From: an uncultured Collinsella sp.
GTDB taxonomy: Bacteria > Actinomycetota > Coriobacteriia > Coriobacteriales > Coriobacteriaceae
Assembly (NCBI GenBank): GCA_938023085.1
Contig: CALHDP010000030.1
Location: 1 to 27,427 of the forward strand
Reading direction: 5' to 3'
DNA length: 27,427 nucleotides
How positions within the stretch are numbered: the first letter of the stretch is position 1; each line of letters starts with the position of its first letter. Position numbers and translations under genes: made by a program. Shown here piece after piece: positions 13,406-21,532 of this stretch. The notes beneath the pieces were generated by a model, which had not been told where the DNA came from, made no database searches, and saw nothing but the letters and a program-made list of their open reading frames with translations.

Positions 13406-14542
13406 CTATAGGGTTGACACGAAGTTGGACAGGCGATTTAGGCCTTCGTCCAGGTCTTTGTCGGAGACGCAGTAGCTTAGGCGGATGTGGCCTTCGGTGC
13501 CGAAACAGTCGCCTGGGACTAGGGCTACGTTCGCTTCTTTGATGGCTTTGATGCAGAAGTCTTCGCTGGTTAGGCCGTACTGTTTGATGCTGGGGAAGGC
13601 ATAGAAGGCTCCCGCCGGTTCAACTACGTCGAGGCCCATGGCGTCTAAGGCTGCGAGTACGCGTTCGCGACGGGTTCGGTAGACTTCGAGCATGGGGGTG
13701 GGGTCGACGGTGAGGGCTCGAGTTGCGGCGTCCATTTCGAAGGAGACGGCACTCGACACTAAGTATTGGTGGGCCTTTGCGATCTCGGCGATGACGGGGG
13801 CTGCGGCTGCGAGCCAGCCCAAGCGCCAGCCGGTCATGGCCCAGGGCTTGGAGAAGCTCTCGATGACGACCGTCTGCTCGCGCAGCTCCGGGTGTCGCTG
13901 GGCGAAGCGCTCGTAGCCGTCCACATAGACGAGGCGGTTGTATACGTCGTCGCAGACTACATAGATGCCCGCCTGCTCCGCTACGCGCGCCACGGCGTCG
14001 AGCGATGCCGCGTTGAGGATGCAGCCCGTTGGATTGTTGGGCGTGCAGATGACGATGGCCTTGGTCGCCGGCGTCACGCAAGCACGAAGTGCGTCCTCGT
14101 CAATCTGGAATTGCGCAGGCTCCGTATCCAAAAAGACCGCCTCGGCGTGGTTGGCCACGACGATGCTCTCGTACAGGCCAAAGGCCGGCGTGGGGATAAT
14201 GACCTCGTCGCCGGGGTTGAGCATGGCCATAAACGTAGCCGACAGGGCCTCGGTCGCACCATCGGTCAGGATGACCTCGTCAGCAGAATACGAAAGGCCC
14301 GCGTCGCCCATATATGCGGACAGCGCCTCGCGCAGGGCGGGGCGACCGTTGTTGGGCGGATAATGCGTGTCACCGCGATTGAGCGAGGCAGTCACCTCAG
14401 CGCTAATCACATCGGGCGTGGGAAAATCGGGCTCGCCGAGCGCGAGCGCAATGCATCCCGGATGCTGCGCGGCGAGTGCGTTGATCCGGCGGATGCCGGA
14501 GGGCTTGAGCGTGGCAAGCGAGGTATTCATGGGCAGACGCAT
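13406..14542 (-). CDS. Class I/II pyridoxal-phosphate aminotransferase (aspartate aminotransferase-like)
   Basis: The 378-residue fold-type I aminotransferase would move an amino group between an amino acid and a 2-oxo acid in the cytoplasm. Visible are GEPDFPTP near the N-terminus, DGATEAL (phosphate cup), NNPTG (Asn170), the pyridine-binding Asp199 in VVCDDVYNRLVY, the Schiff-base Lys232 in SFSKPWAMTGWRLGW and the substrate-carboxylate Arg in RLSYCVS. The pattern suits aspartate or aromatic aminotransferases of the AspAT subgroup; exact substrate is not determined. ATG at 14542 follows GAAAGGA at good spacing. The gene is divergent from the 14636 gene across 93 bases where I see no strong promoter boxes, and no clear terminator follows it unless D3 serves. 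Confidence 0.9.
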   Translation of the reverse strand: MRLPMNTSLATLKPSGIRRINALAAQHPGCIALALGEPDFPTPDVISAEVTASLNRGDTHYPPNNGRPALREALSAYMGDAGLSYSADEVILTDGATEALSATFMAMLNPGDEVIIPTPAFGLYESIVVANHAEAVFLDTEPAQFQIDEDALRACVTPATKAIVICTPNNPTGCILNAASLDAVARVAEQAGIYVVCDDVYNRLVYVDGYERFAQRHPELREQTVVIESFSKPWAMTGWRLGWLAAAAPVIAEIAKAHQYLVSSAVSFEMDAATRALTVDPTPMLEVYRTRRERVLAALDAMGLDVVEPAGAFYAFPSIKQYGLTSEDFCIKAIKEANVALVPGDCFGTEGHIRLSYCVSDKDLDEGLNRLSNFVSTL

Positions 14543-14635
14543 GGCGTTCCTTTCGTAAGGGTTGCACTAGGATAGCGCGGCGAGGCGTCACCAGACGGTG
14601 TAACCTAAACGGAAACCAACCGGAAAGGAGGTGGC

Positions 14636-15295
14636 ATGGAGACGACCACACGCGGCGATGTACCAAAAACGTTGCAAACCATTGCGTATATCAGCATTCC
14701 CAATAGCGCCGATCTTGAGTTTTTGCTCTGGGACCTGCAAGATGCCATCGCGGCCTATGCCCGGCTTTCCGACACCGTACTCCCCCACCCGGTTGACTTG
14801 AAGGCGGATGATGCCGGTGCAGTCGATGGCATAGTGCTCGCTGTTGATGATGCATTTGACGATGAGGCTATGATCGCTGTCGAGCAGATACTCGATCGCC
14901 TTGGGAATACAGAAACACGCGTCTATGTCGTCGTCCAGGCCCTGTCCAACAACGCCAAGCAGACGGACGAAGTCCTCGACCGCCTGTACCGGGCATGTAT
15001 TCTACGTGACCTGCCATGGTGCGACGGCGTTGTCATCTGTGCCGGCGGCGGCATTGCGGCGCTTCGTCATTCCCCACGCATGGGCCTCTTGCGCCGACCA
15101 TTTTCGGAAGCGATGGATAAGCTTGTGGGCGCCGTGCGCATGGGCTGCTCCATTGAGCATGCGCAGCTGCTTGGCGGTGGCAATGCCGGTAGCGTCGATG
15201 CCGACGGCATGGTGCGCGTCAAGCCCGCGCTGCCCGCACCGATCTGGCATGCCATCATGAAATGCCTCGGCACCCATGCTCAATCAAGTATCTAA
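14636..15295 (+). CDS. Unrecognised 219-residue protein
   Basis: I do not recognise the family. The start is strong (AAAGGAGG, then TGGC and ATG), and codon use is coding-like throughout. The sequence looks soluble and alpha/beta: a hydrophobic strand YVVVQAL at about residues 96-102, then VVICAGGGIAAL at about 131-142. The glycine-rich stretch may sit in a nucleotide- or flavin-binding fold, but the match is too weak to assign function. There is no signal peptide or membrane helix. It runs divergently from the aminotransferase and converges with the glycosylase gene, leaving a single base between stop codons. Confidence 0.8.
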   Translation: METTTRGDVPKTLQTIAYISIPNSADLEFLLWDLQDAIAAYARLSDTVLPHPVDLKADDAGAVDGIVLAVDDAFDDEAMIAVEQILDRLGNTETRVYVVVQALSNNAKQTDEVLDRLYRACILRDLPWCDGVVICAGGGIAALRHSPRMGLLRRPFSEAMDKLVGAVRMGCSIEHAQLLGGGNAGSVDADGMVRVKPALPAPIWHAIMKCLGTHAQSSI

Positions 15296-15296
15296 A

Positions 15297-15860
15297 TTAG
15301 AGAGCTGCCCAGTCAACGGCCTCGCGCCAGCGCTCGACAAGGCGTTCCAGGCGCCATGCCGCATTGGCGGGACTTGTCGACGGCAGAACGATGGCCGGCA
15401 GCCCCGTGCGCTCTTGCAGGTAGTGCTTGTAGAGCCGCCCTGCCGTGCCGCCGTTACAGACAACGACCTCGATAGGAGCTGCACCGGTAATACGCTCGGC
15501 ATGCGCCGGAACGACGTTTTTGATGCTCGCGTCACTCGAGCCCTTGATGTCACAGCTCTCGATCACATCCCACAGGGCCACGCCGCCGTTCAGCAGCATG
15601 GCCCGCTTGGCGGCAATGGAGGCATCGAGCGTCGCGGGCTCACCGCTTGCCAAAGGATCGCCCTCGTTGGGCGGCACAGGCATACCGAGGCACGCGGCCA
15701 TCACGCGCCAAAAGCGGTTCTGCGGATTGCCATAGTAGAAGGCATTGGCACGCGAGAGCACCGAAGGAAACGACCCCAACACCAAAACGCGCGAACGCTC
15801 GTCAAACACGGGTTCAAACCCATGCTCAATATGCTGATAGCCCTCGTCAGACGCGGCCAC
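15297..15860 (-). CDS. DNA-deoxyinosine glycosylase (hypoxanthine-DNA glycosylase, UDG superfamily family 6)
   Basis: The 187-residue protein belongs to the uracil-DNA glycosylase superfamily. It carries LVLGSFPSVLSRANAFYYGNPQNRFWRV near the N-terminus (strand 1 and active-site loop, given here as the family signature) and the C-terminal motif LPSTSPANA. This combination is typical of the HDG family, which removes deaminated adenine (hypoxanthine) from DNA. The GTG at 15860 lies 3 bases past the stop of the GH13 gene, and GAGGG within the end of that gene serves as ribosome binding site, so translation is probably coupled. The HGFEPVFDERSRVLVLGSFPS order at the N-terminus supports this start. 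Its link with a glycosidase in one operon is not functionally obvious. Confidence 0.88.
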   Translation of the reverse strand: MAASDEGYQHIEHGFEPVFDERSRVLVLGSFPSVLSRANAFYYGNPQNRFWRVMAACLGMPVPPNEGDPLASGEPATLDASIAAKRAMLLNGGVALWDVIESCDIKGSSDASIKNVVPAHAERITGAAPIEVVVCNGGTAGRLYKHYLQERTGLPAIVLPSTSPANAAWRLERLVERWREAVDWAAL

Positions 15861-15863
15861 GAG

Positions 15864-17240
15864 CTAGGCCCTCAGCAGATAGCGCACCTCGTAGGGTGCA
15901 AGCTCAAGGGTACCCGTCAGCTCGACCGTGGGCGCATCGTCGGCAAGCAGGTCGACGAAGGAGCCGTTGAGCTCGCCGGCTCCAAAGGTATAGGGCTCGT
16001 TCACGGCGTTGACCGCCACGAGCACCGTCGCGTCATCGCAGGCGCGCTCGAACAGCAGCTGCTTGTTCTGGATCACCACGTTGCGGTAAGCGCCGTAGTT
16101 GAGGGCACGGGCTGCCGCGTCGTTTGCCGAGCGTAGGTGCGCAAGCTGCGTGACAAATGCCGTCAGCTCGTTAGGTGCCGGGGTGTCAAGCGCAGGACGT
16201 AGCGCCCAATCGCCATCGGGGCCGCCCTTTTCGCCAGTAATCCCCCACTCGCTGCCGTAGTAGACGCATGGAATGCCCGGCATACCAAAGAGCATGCCGT
16301 AGGCAGGGCGCAGGCAGGACTTGTCCGTCAGGATGCTCGACAGGCGCGGCACGTCGTGGTTGTCGACAAACGACAGCAGATGCTTGCCGCGATAAATGCA
16401 CCACGGGTCACCGCCAAACTGGCGATGCAGCGAGTGGGCAATCTCGAACATGTTGACCGAGTTAAAGCTGGAGTACAGGCCCTTGTAGCACTCGTAGTTG
16501 GTACAGGAGTCGAGTATCTCGTCGTTGACGATCTGGTTGTAGTCGCCGTGGAGCGTCTCACCAATCAGCACAAAGTCGGGCTTGAGCTCACGGGTAAAGG
16601 CGTGCAGGCGGCGCATGAAGTCGCGGTCGAGCATATAGGCGACGTCCAAGCGCAGGCCGTCGACACCAAAGACCTCTGCCCAACGGCGCACAGACTCAAG
16701 CAGGTAATCGACCACGGCGGGGTTTTGCAGGTTGAGCTTCACAAGCTCAAAATGGCCCTCCCAGCCCTCGTACCAAAAGCCGTCGCCGTAGCACGAGTCG
16801 CCGTCGAAGCTGATGTGGAACCAGTCCTTGTAGGGCGAATCCCACTTGCGCTCCTGCACATCGCGGAAGGCCCAAAAGCCGCGACCGACGTGGTTGAAGA
16901 CAGCATCGAGCACCACGCGGATGCCATGGGCGTGCAGTGTCTCGCATACGGCAGCAAAATCGGCGTCCCCACCCAGGCGGCGGTCGATATGGCGCAGGCT
17001 GCGCGTATCGTAGCCGTGGCTATCAGACTCGAGCGGCGGATTGATCAGCACAGCGCCAATACCGAGTTTTTGCAGGTAGTCGGCCCATTGGGCGATCTTC
17101 ATGATAGGAGCATCGGGGCTAGCTGTGGCATCGGCGGCCTGGGCGAGCTCTTCTTCGGCAACGGGCGCGGCGTTTTCGCGCGGAGCTCCGCAAAAGCCCA
17201 GCGGATAGATCTGATAGAACGTCGTCTCGTATGCCCACAT
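15864..17240 (-). CDS. Glycoside hydrolase family 13 (alpha-amylase family) enzyme
   Basis: The 458-residue cytoplasmic enzyme (no signal peptide) has all four GH13 motifs: DAVFNH (112-117), GLRLDVA with nucleophile Asp199, IGETLHG with acid/base Glu228, and FVDNHD with Asp296. The TIM barrel is followed by a beta domain ending in ELAPYEVRYLLRA. It is short, lacks an N-terminal starch-binding domain, and has an insertion after YPLGFCGAP rich in Ala and Glu (about residues 20-45). An intracellular maltodextrin or alpha-glucoside hydrolase is likely; the exact linkage cannot be read here. ATG at 17240 follows GGGAGG. It heads a two-gene operon with the glycosylase. A TACAAT at 17276-17281 could be its -10 box. 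Confidence 0.92.
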   Translation of the reverse strand: MWAYETTFYQIYPLGFCGAPRENAAPVAEEELAQAADATASPDAPIMKIAQWADYLQKLGIGAVLINPPLESDSHGYDTRSLRHIDRRLGGDADFAAVCETLHAHGIRVVLDAVFNHVGRGFWAFRDVQERKWDSPYKDWFHISFDGDSCYGDGFWYEGWEGHFELVKLNLQNPAVVDYLLESVRRWAEVFGVDGLRLDVAYMLDRDFMRRLHAFTRELKPDFVLIGETLHGDYNQIVNDEILDSCTNYECYKGLYSSFNSVNMFEIAHSLHRQFGGDPWCIYRGKHLLSFVDNHDVPRLSSILTDKSCLRPAYGMLFGMPGIPCVYYGSEWGITGEKGGPDGDWALRPALDTPAPNELTAFVTQLAHLRSANDAAARALNYGAYRNVVIQNKQLLFERACDDATVLVAVNAVNEPYTFGAGELNGSFVDLLADDAPTVELTGTLELAPYEVRYLLRA

Positions 17241-17312
17241 AGCAACCTCCCGGTAAGCTCAACACAACGACATCCATTGTATGCCCGCCGCGCATCCCCT
17301 CCCCCAAAATAA

Positions 17313-17377
17313 GTTGCGGTGGAATAGTTCCCGCTTGGGCCTTCAGAGGCCTTAAACAGGAACTATTCCACCGCAAC
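17313..17377. repeat. Family E hairpin repeat, copy E1
   Basis: A perfect 19-bp inverted repeat (GTTGCGGTGGAATAGTTCC and its complement at 17359-17377) encloses 27 bases containing a small GGCC hairpin. A second copy lies at 23019-23083. Both copies sit about 20 bases downstream of the stop codon of a leftward gene, so they may act in 3' end formation or transcript stability. No U tract is attached. Confidence 0.9.
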
Positions 17378-17393
17378 TGATGAGGGAACGTGA

Positions 17394-18590
17394 TTAGGCA
17401 ACGGGCTTTGCGCGACGGATGGCCGGGAACATTACCGTGATGGCGAGGATGACACCCACGGCGGCGATTGCGCCACCCGCGCAGCCGATCCAGGCGATAC
17501 CGGGACCCGAAACCACGGCGCCGCCGATCGCGGTACCCGTGCCAATACCGAGGTTAAACAGGCCCGAGAAGATCGACATGGCGACGGCCGATGAATCTGC
17601 CGACGTGTGCTTGATGAGCTCGGCCTGAAACGCCACGTTAAAGGCCGTGGCGCAGCAACCCCACAGTGCGCAGACGGCAAGCACTGTCACGAGCGACGAT
17701 GCGGCCGGCCCCATGAGCAGCAGGGCCACCGGCACGCCGGAGAGCGTGATAGCCAAGAACGGGAAGCGATGCCCATCGAACAGGCGGCCAAACAGCCAGC
17801 TTCCGAGCAAACCAGAGCAGCCAAACGCCGTCAGCGTCATGGTAATGGCGCCCGCATCGACGTGCGCGACCTGCGCCAGGAAGGGCTCGATATAGCTGTA
17901 GCTTGCGTAATAGCCGGTCGCCATGAAGACCGTGACTGCGTAGAGCGCGATGAGGAGCGGGTTCTTGAGCAGCTCGGGCAGCTGTTTGACTGTAAAGCGC
18001 TCACCCGCCGGCATGGCCGGGAACACCGCTGCCTGGTAGACGACCGCGATGGCTGAGAGGCCCCCGACCACGGCAAACGTCATGCGCCAGCCCACGGCCA
18101 AGCCAATGGCGCGACCGAGAGGCAGGCCAAAGATCTGCGCGATGGACGAGCCCGTAGCGATCATGCTGATGGCGAGCGCGCCGTGGCGAGTGTCAACCAG
18201 GCGCGAGGCCATAATCGAGGCGACTGACCAGAACACGGCATGTGCGCAAGCGACCACCAGGCGCGCGCAGACCAGGATGGGATAGGTCGGCGCCACAGCG
18301 GACAGGAACTGACCGAGCGAGAACACGGCCAGCACGCCCAGCAGCATCCGCTTGAACTCAAAACGCGAAGCGAACATCATGAGCGGCAACGACAGCAGCA
18401 TGACGCCCCAGGCATAGACCGAGATCATGATGCCCGCCTGGGCCTCGGTGAGCGAGAACGACGCGGCGATATCAGTCAAAAGGCCGATGGGCATAAACTC
18501 CGACGTGTTGAACACGAACGCACAGCAGGTGAGCCCGACGAGTGGGAGCCACTGCCTGAGCGTGATGCCGTCTTGCCTTGCCTGACTCAT
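17394..18590 (-). CDS. Major facilitator superfamily transporter (DHA1 / sugar-efflux type)
   Basis: The 398-residue protein has about 12 hydrophobic helices. The segment FNTSEFMPIGLLTDIAASF in helix 1 with the following loop, and SRFEFKRMLLGVLAVFSLGQ after helix 2 (the MFS motif A region), place it with the AraJ/SotB/NepI group of drug:proton antiporter-1 exporters. These export sugars, purine nucleosides or drugs; the substrate here is unknown. An in-frame TTG at 18605 overlaps the GGAG ribosome binding site, so the ATG at 18590, nine bases after GGAG, is chosen. It lies downstream of feoB with a terminator hairpin and a probable own promoter between, and family E repeat E1 follows its stop codon. 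Confidence 0.9.
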   Translation of the reverse strand: MSQARQDGITLRQWLPLVGLTCCAFVFNTSEFMPIGLLTDIAASFSLTEAQAGIMISVYAWGVMLLSLPLMMFASRFEFKRMLLGVLAVFSLGQFLSAVAPTYPILVCARLVVACAHAVFWSVASIMASRLVDTRHGALAISMIATGSSIAQIFGLPLGRAIGLAVGWRMTFAVVGGLSAIAVVYQAAVFPAMPAGERFTVKQLPELLKNPLLIALYAVTVFMATGYYASYSYIEPFLAQVAHVDAGAITMTLTAFGCSGLLGSWLFGRLFDGHRFPFLAITLSGVPVALLLMGPAASSLVTVLAVCALWGCCATAFNVAFQAELIKHTSADSSAVAMSIFSGLFNLGIGTGTAIGGAVVSGPGIAWIGCAGGAIAAVGVILAITVMFPAIRRAKPVA

Positions 18591-18623
18591 ATATAACATC
18601 TCCAATCATTTTGAGCGGAGGCG

Positions 18624-18653
18624 ATTATATAGCAACGGTCCCGCATCCGTCAG
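18624..18653 (-). promoter_or_regulatory. Possible promoter of the MFS gene, overlapping the feoB terminator
   Basis: On the minus strand CTGACG (18648-18653) and a consensus TATAAT (18624-18629) are 18 bases apart. The -35 box is in the loop of the feoB terminator hairpin, so transcription of feoB could disturb this promoter. Confidence 0.45.
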
Positions 18654-18670
18654 TAACGGACACGGGACCG
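18636..18670 (-). terminator. Terminator hairpin after feoB
   Basis: On the minus strand CGGTCCCG and CGGGACCG form the outer stem and TCCGT with ACGGA the inner one. It is followed by TTGCTATAT, a weak U tract. It lies about 40 bases past the feoB stop. Confidence 0.65.
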
Positions 18671-18710
18671 AAACAATTCGATACGCAAAGGTTGCGCCGT
18701 CAATAAATAA

Positions 18711-21071
18711 CTAAGCCAGCCCCAGCAATATGCCCGCCGAATGCACGACAAACGCCACGATCCAGGCGACTGCCACCTGAAACGCGAACACGGCAACGGC
18801 GTAGCGCGCGCCCAACTCGCTCTTGACGGCACCGATGGCTGCCACGCAGGGCGGGTACAGCAGCGTAAAGACCAGGAACACGTAGGCAGTAAACGGAGAG
18901 AACATGGTCGACAACACCGCAGGCGAGGTCGCGCCCAAAAGCACCGTGAGGGTCGAGATGACACTCTCCTTGGCGATAAGTCCGGTGACGAGCGCCGTGG
19001 ATGCACGCCAGTCGCCAAACCCAAGCGGCGCCAGCGCCGGCGCAATGATGCTGCCGAGGCCCGCAAGCAGGCTTTGCGACTGATCGGCGACCACATTAAA
19101 GCGGATATCGAACGTCTGAAGGAACCAGATGACCACGGTAGCGGCAAAGATAATGGTAAAGGCCTTGGTAATAAAATCCTTGGCTTTATCCCATGCCAGC
19201 ATCACTGTCGTCTTGACGCTCGGCAGGCGGTAATTGGGAAGCTCCATGATAAATGGCACCGGATCGCCCTTAAATGCCGTGCGGTTGAGCACCAAGGCCG
19301 CAATGCAGCCGACCACGATACCGATCAGATAGAGCGAGACCATGGCGGGAACCGTCGCCTGCGGGAAAAACGCCCCGCACAGCAAGCCGTAAACCGGCAA
19401 CTTGGCCGAGCAGCTCATGAACGGCGTGAGCATGACCGTCATCTTACGGTCGTGCTCGGATGGGAGCGTACGGGTCGACATGATAGCCGGCACGGTGCAG
19501 CCAAAACCGACGAGCATGGGCACAAAGCTGCGGCCCGACAGGCCAAAGCGACGCAGCACCTTATCCATGACAAAGGCAACACGCGCCATGTAGCCCGAGT
19601 CCTCCAGAATGGAGAGGAACAAAAAGAGCACGACGATAATCGGCAGGAAGGTCAACACACTGCCCACGCCCGTAAGCACGCCGTCGACAGCCAGCGAGCG
19701 CACCACATCGTTGGTGCCGAACGCCTTGAGACCCGCATCGGCCGAGGCGATGATGGCAGCGATGCCGTCCTCCATGAGTCCCTGCAACGCCGCGCCGATC
19801 ACGCCAAACGTCAGCCAAAAAACGAGGCCCATGATCACCAGGAACGCCGGAATGGCTGTGTAACGACCTGTCAGGATGCGGTCAATCTTGACGGAGCGCA
19901 CATGCTCGCGGCTCTCATGCGGCTTAACGACGCAACGCCCACACACGTCACCGATAAAGCTAAAGCGCATATCGGCCAGCGCGGACAGGCGGTCGGTGCC
20001 GGCCTCGCCCTCCATCTGGGTAATGATGTGCTCGATAGCGTCGAGCTCGTTACGGTCCAGGTGAAGCACCTCGGTCACCAGCTCGTCGCCCTCAACCAGC
20101 TTGGTCGCCGCAAAACGCACGGGAATGTGCGCCGTCGCGGCATGGTCCTCGATAAGGTTGGCGATGCCGTGAATGCAGCGATGCAGCGCGCCGCCGTCTG
20201 GACCATCGGGCGCGCAAAAGTCCAGGCGGCCGGGACGCTCGCGAAAACGCGCCACATGCAGGGCATGGTCCACCAGCTCGCCGATACCCTCGTTGCGGGC
20301 AGCGCTAATGGGGACAACAGGCACGCCCAGCAGACTCTCGAGCAGGTTGACGTCAATGGCACCGCCGTTGGTCGTCACCTCGTCCATCATGTTGAGCGCG
20401 ATGACCATGGGGCGGTCGAGCTCCATAAGCTGCAGCGTCAGGTACAGATTGCGCTCGATGTTGGTAGCGTCGATGATGTCGATGATGGCGTCGGGATTTT
20501 CGTCAAGGATGAATTGACGGCTAACGATCTCTTCGCCCGTGTACGGCGACAGGGAGTAAATACCGGGCAAGTCGGTAACGCTCGCCTCGGGGTGGTTACG
20601 GATAGTGCCGTCCTTGCGGTCGACCGTCACGCCGGGAAAGTTGCCGACATGCTGGTTGGAGCCCGTCAGCTGGTTAAACAGCGTGGTCTTGCCACAGTTT
20701 TGGTTGCCGGCGAGGGCAAAATGCAGCGGCGCGCCCTCGGGCACGGCCGTTTTTGCCGCACGGGGCGAATACGTCCCCTCGCCGAGTGCCGGGTGCTCCG
20801 TCGTGCCGATTGCGGCGTTAGCGCGCGGACCCGTATCGGTGTCGTGAACATCCACGAGCTCGATGCGAGCAGCATCATCCTTGCGCAGCGTCAACTCGTA
20901 GCCGCGTAGGCGAATCTCGAGCGGGTCGCCCATAGGGGCGTACTTCATCATGGTGACTTCGGTGCCCGGTGTTAGGCCCATGTCCAAAATATGCTGTCGG
21001 AGTGCCTGGTCGTCCGATGCCACCGATGCGACAACGGCGTCCTTTCCAATCTCGAGCGTATCGAGCTTCAC
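18711..21071 (-). CDS. feoB: Fused FeoA-FeoB ferrous iron transporter
   Basis: The 786-residue protein imports Fe2+ across the cytoplasmic membrane. Residues 1-75 form a FeoA-like SH3 domain (MGLTPGTEV and LRGYELTLRKDDAARI are typical), joined by a linker (about 76-115) to the FeoB GTPase. G motifs are G1 GNQNCGKT (122-129, Gln where Pro is usual), G2 GVTVD, G3 DLPG (167-170) and G4 NMMD (227-230). A helical regulatory domain and about ten membrane helices follow, with the pore signatures GFGCTVPAIM and the second-half FMSCSAKLPVYG, both containing conserved Cys. Fusion of FeoA to FeoB occurs in some anaerobes. The GTG at 21071 is nine bases from GGGAGG. Tandem operator boxes upstream (21113-21145) suggest metal-dependent repression. 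No feoC is visible. Confidence 0.96.
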   Translation of the reverse strand: MKLDTLEIGKDAVVASVASDDQALRQHILDMGLTPGTEVTMMKYAPMGDPLEIRLRGYELTLRKDDAARIELVDVHDTDTGPRANAAIGTTEHPALGEGTYSPRAAKTAVPEGAPLHFALAGNQNCGKTTLFNQLTGSNQHVGNFPGVTVDRKDGTIRNHPEASVTDLPGIYSLSPYTGEEIVSRQFILDENPDAIIDIIDATNIERNLYLTLQLMELDRPMVIALNMMDEVTTNGGAIDVNLLESLLGVPVVPISAARNEGIGELVDHALHVARFRERPGRLDFCAPDGPDGGALHRCIHGIANLIEDHAATAHIPVRFAATKLVEGDELVTEVLHLDRNELDAIEHIITQMEGEAGTDRLSALADMRFSFIGDVCGRCVVKPHESREHVRSVKIDRILTGRYTAIPAFLVIMGLVFWLTFGVIGAALQGLMEDGIAAIIASADAGLKAFGTNDVVRSLAVDGVLTGVGSVLTFLPIIVVLFLFLSILEDSGYMARVAFVMDKVLRRFGLSGRSFVPMLVGFGCTVPAIMSTRTLPSEHDRKMTVMLTPFMSCSAKLPVYGLLCGAFFPQATVPAMVSLYLIGIVVGCIAALVLNRTAFKGDPVPFIMELPNYRLPSVKTTVMLAWDKAKDFITKAFTIIFAATVVIWFLQTFDIRFNVVADQSQSLLAGLGSIIAPALAPLGFGDWRASTALVTGLIAKESVISTLTVLLGATSPAVLSTMFSPFTAYVFLVFTLLYPPCVAAIGAVKSELGARYAVAVFAFQVAVAWIVAFVVHSAGILLGLA

Positions 21072-21112
21072 GTCCGTGTTCCTCCCCCGGCGCCCACAAG
21101 GCGTTGCATTTT

Positions 21113-21145
21113 GTTTACCATGGCTAACCGTTTGCCATGGCTAAC
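21113..21145. promoter_or_regulatory. Two tandem operator boxes upstream of feoAB
   Basis: Near-palindromes GTTTACCATGGCTAAC (21113-21128) and GTTTGCCATGGCTAAC (21130-21145) are spaced 17 bases centre to centre, 42 bases upstream of the feo start. The half-site GTTAGCC resembles DtxR/IdeR-family half-sites (TTAGGTTAGCC type), and iron control of feo genes by such regulators is common. A degenerate third copy may follow (GTAACCATG at 21151-21159). Regulator identity is inferred. Confidence 0.65.
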
Positions 21146-21209
21146 CAATTGTAACCATGCATGATAGCGCGAACACGCAACGATGTTCAATCGACAGATC
21201 GGTGCAAGG

Positions 21210-21419
21210 GGAATTCTGGGCCGTGGTTTCCCAGACGGGCCTGCTGCGGAAACTGTATCCCACTACTCAGGCGAATTCCGGTCTCCGATTTCCCGATGGG
21301 GCCCCTCGGGGAAACTGCGTCCCACTCTGAAGCGTCAAAACGGGATGCGCTTTCCGGTTGAGGCCTCTAGCGGAAACTGCATCCCGGAATCGGCGCTCGG
21401 AACGGGATACGGCTTCCCC
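21210..21419. repeat. Array B of the 62-bp inverted-repeat family (3 full units plus a partial)
   Basis: Full units start at 21248, 21310 and 21372, exactly 62 bases apart, with left arms GGAAACTGTATCCC, GGAAACTGCGTCCC and GGAAACTGCATCCC. A right half-unit (GAATTCTGGG to GTGGTTTCCC) precedes them. It occupies most of the gap between the divergent feoB and zinc-ribbon genes (21072-21532). The remaining 110 bases before the zinc-ribbon gene hold no clear promoter. Confidence 0.9.
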
Positions 21420-21532
21420 GGACGAGAGCCCGGCAATGTTGCGCAACAAAGGGCGCAAGTCCGCGCATAGGATAGAGGCGGATGAGGATGCGCCCGGTAT
21501 TCGCGCGGGCGCCGATCGAGGGGAGTCTGCAC

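Noticed and set aside
15276..17312. Plus-strand frames opposite the GH13 and glycosylase genes
   Set aside because: Antisense shadows of genes with complete catalytic motifs.
18741..20909. A 722-codon open frame on the plus strand across feoB
   Set aside because: Antisense shadow of a certain transporter gene; rich in H, R and Q, with no recognisable domain.
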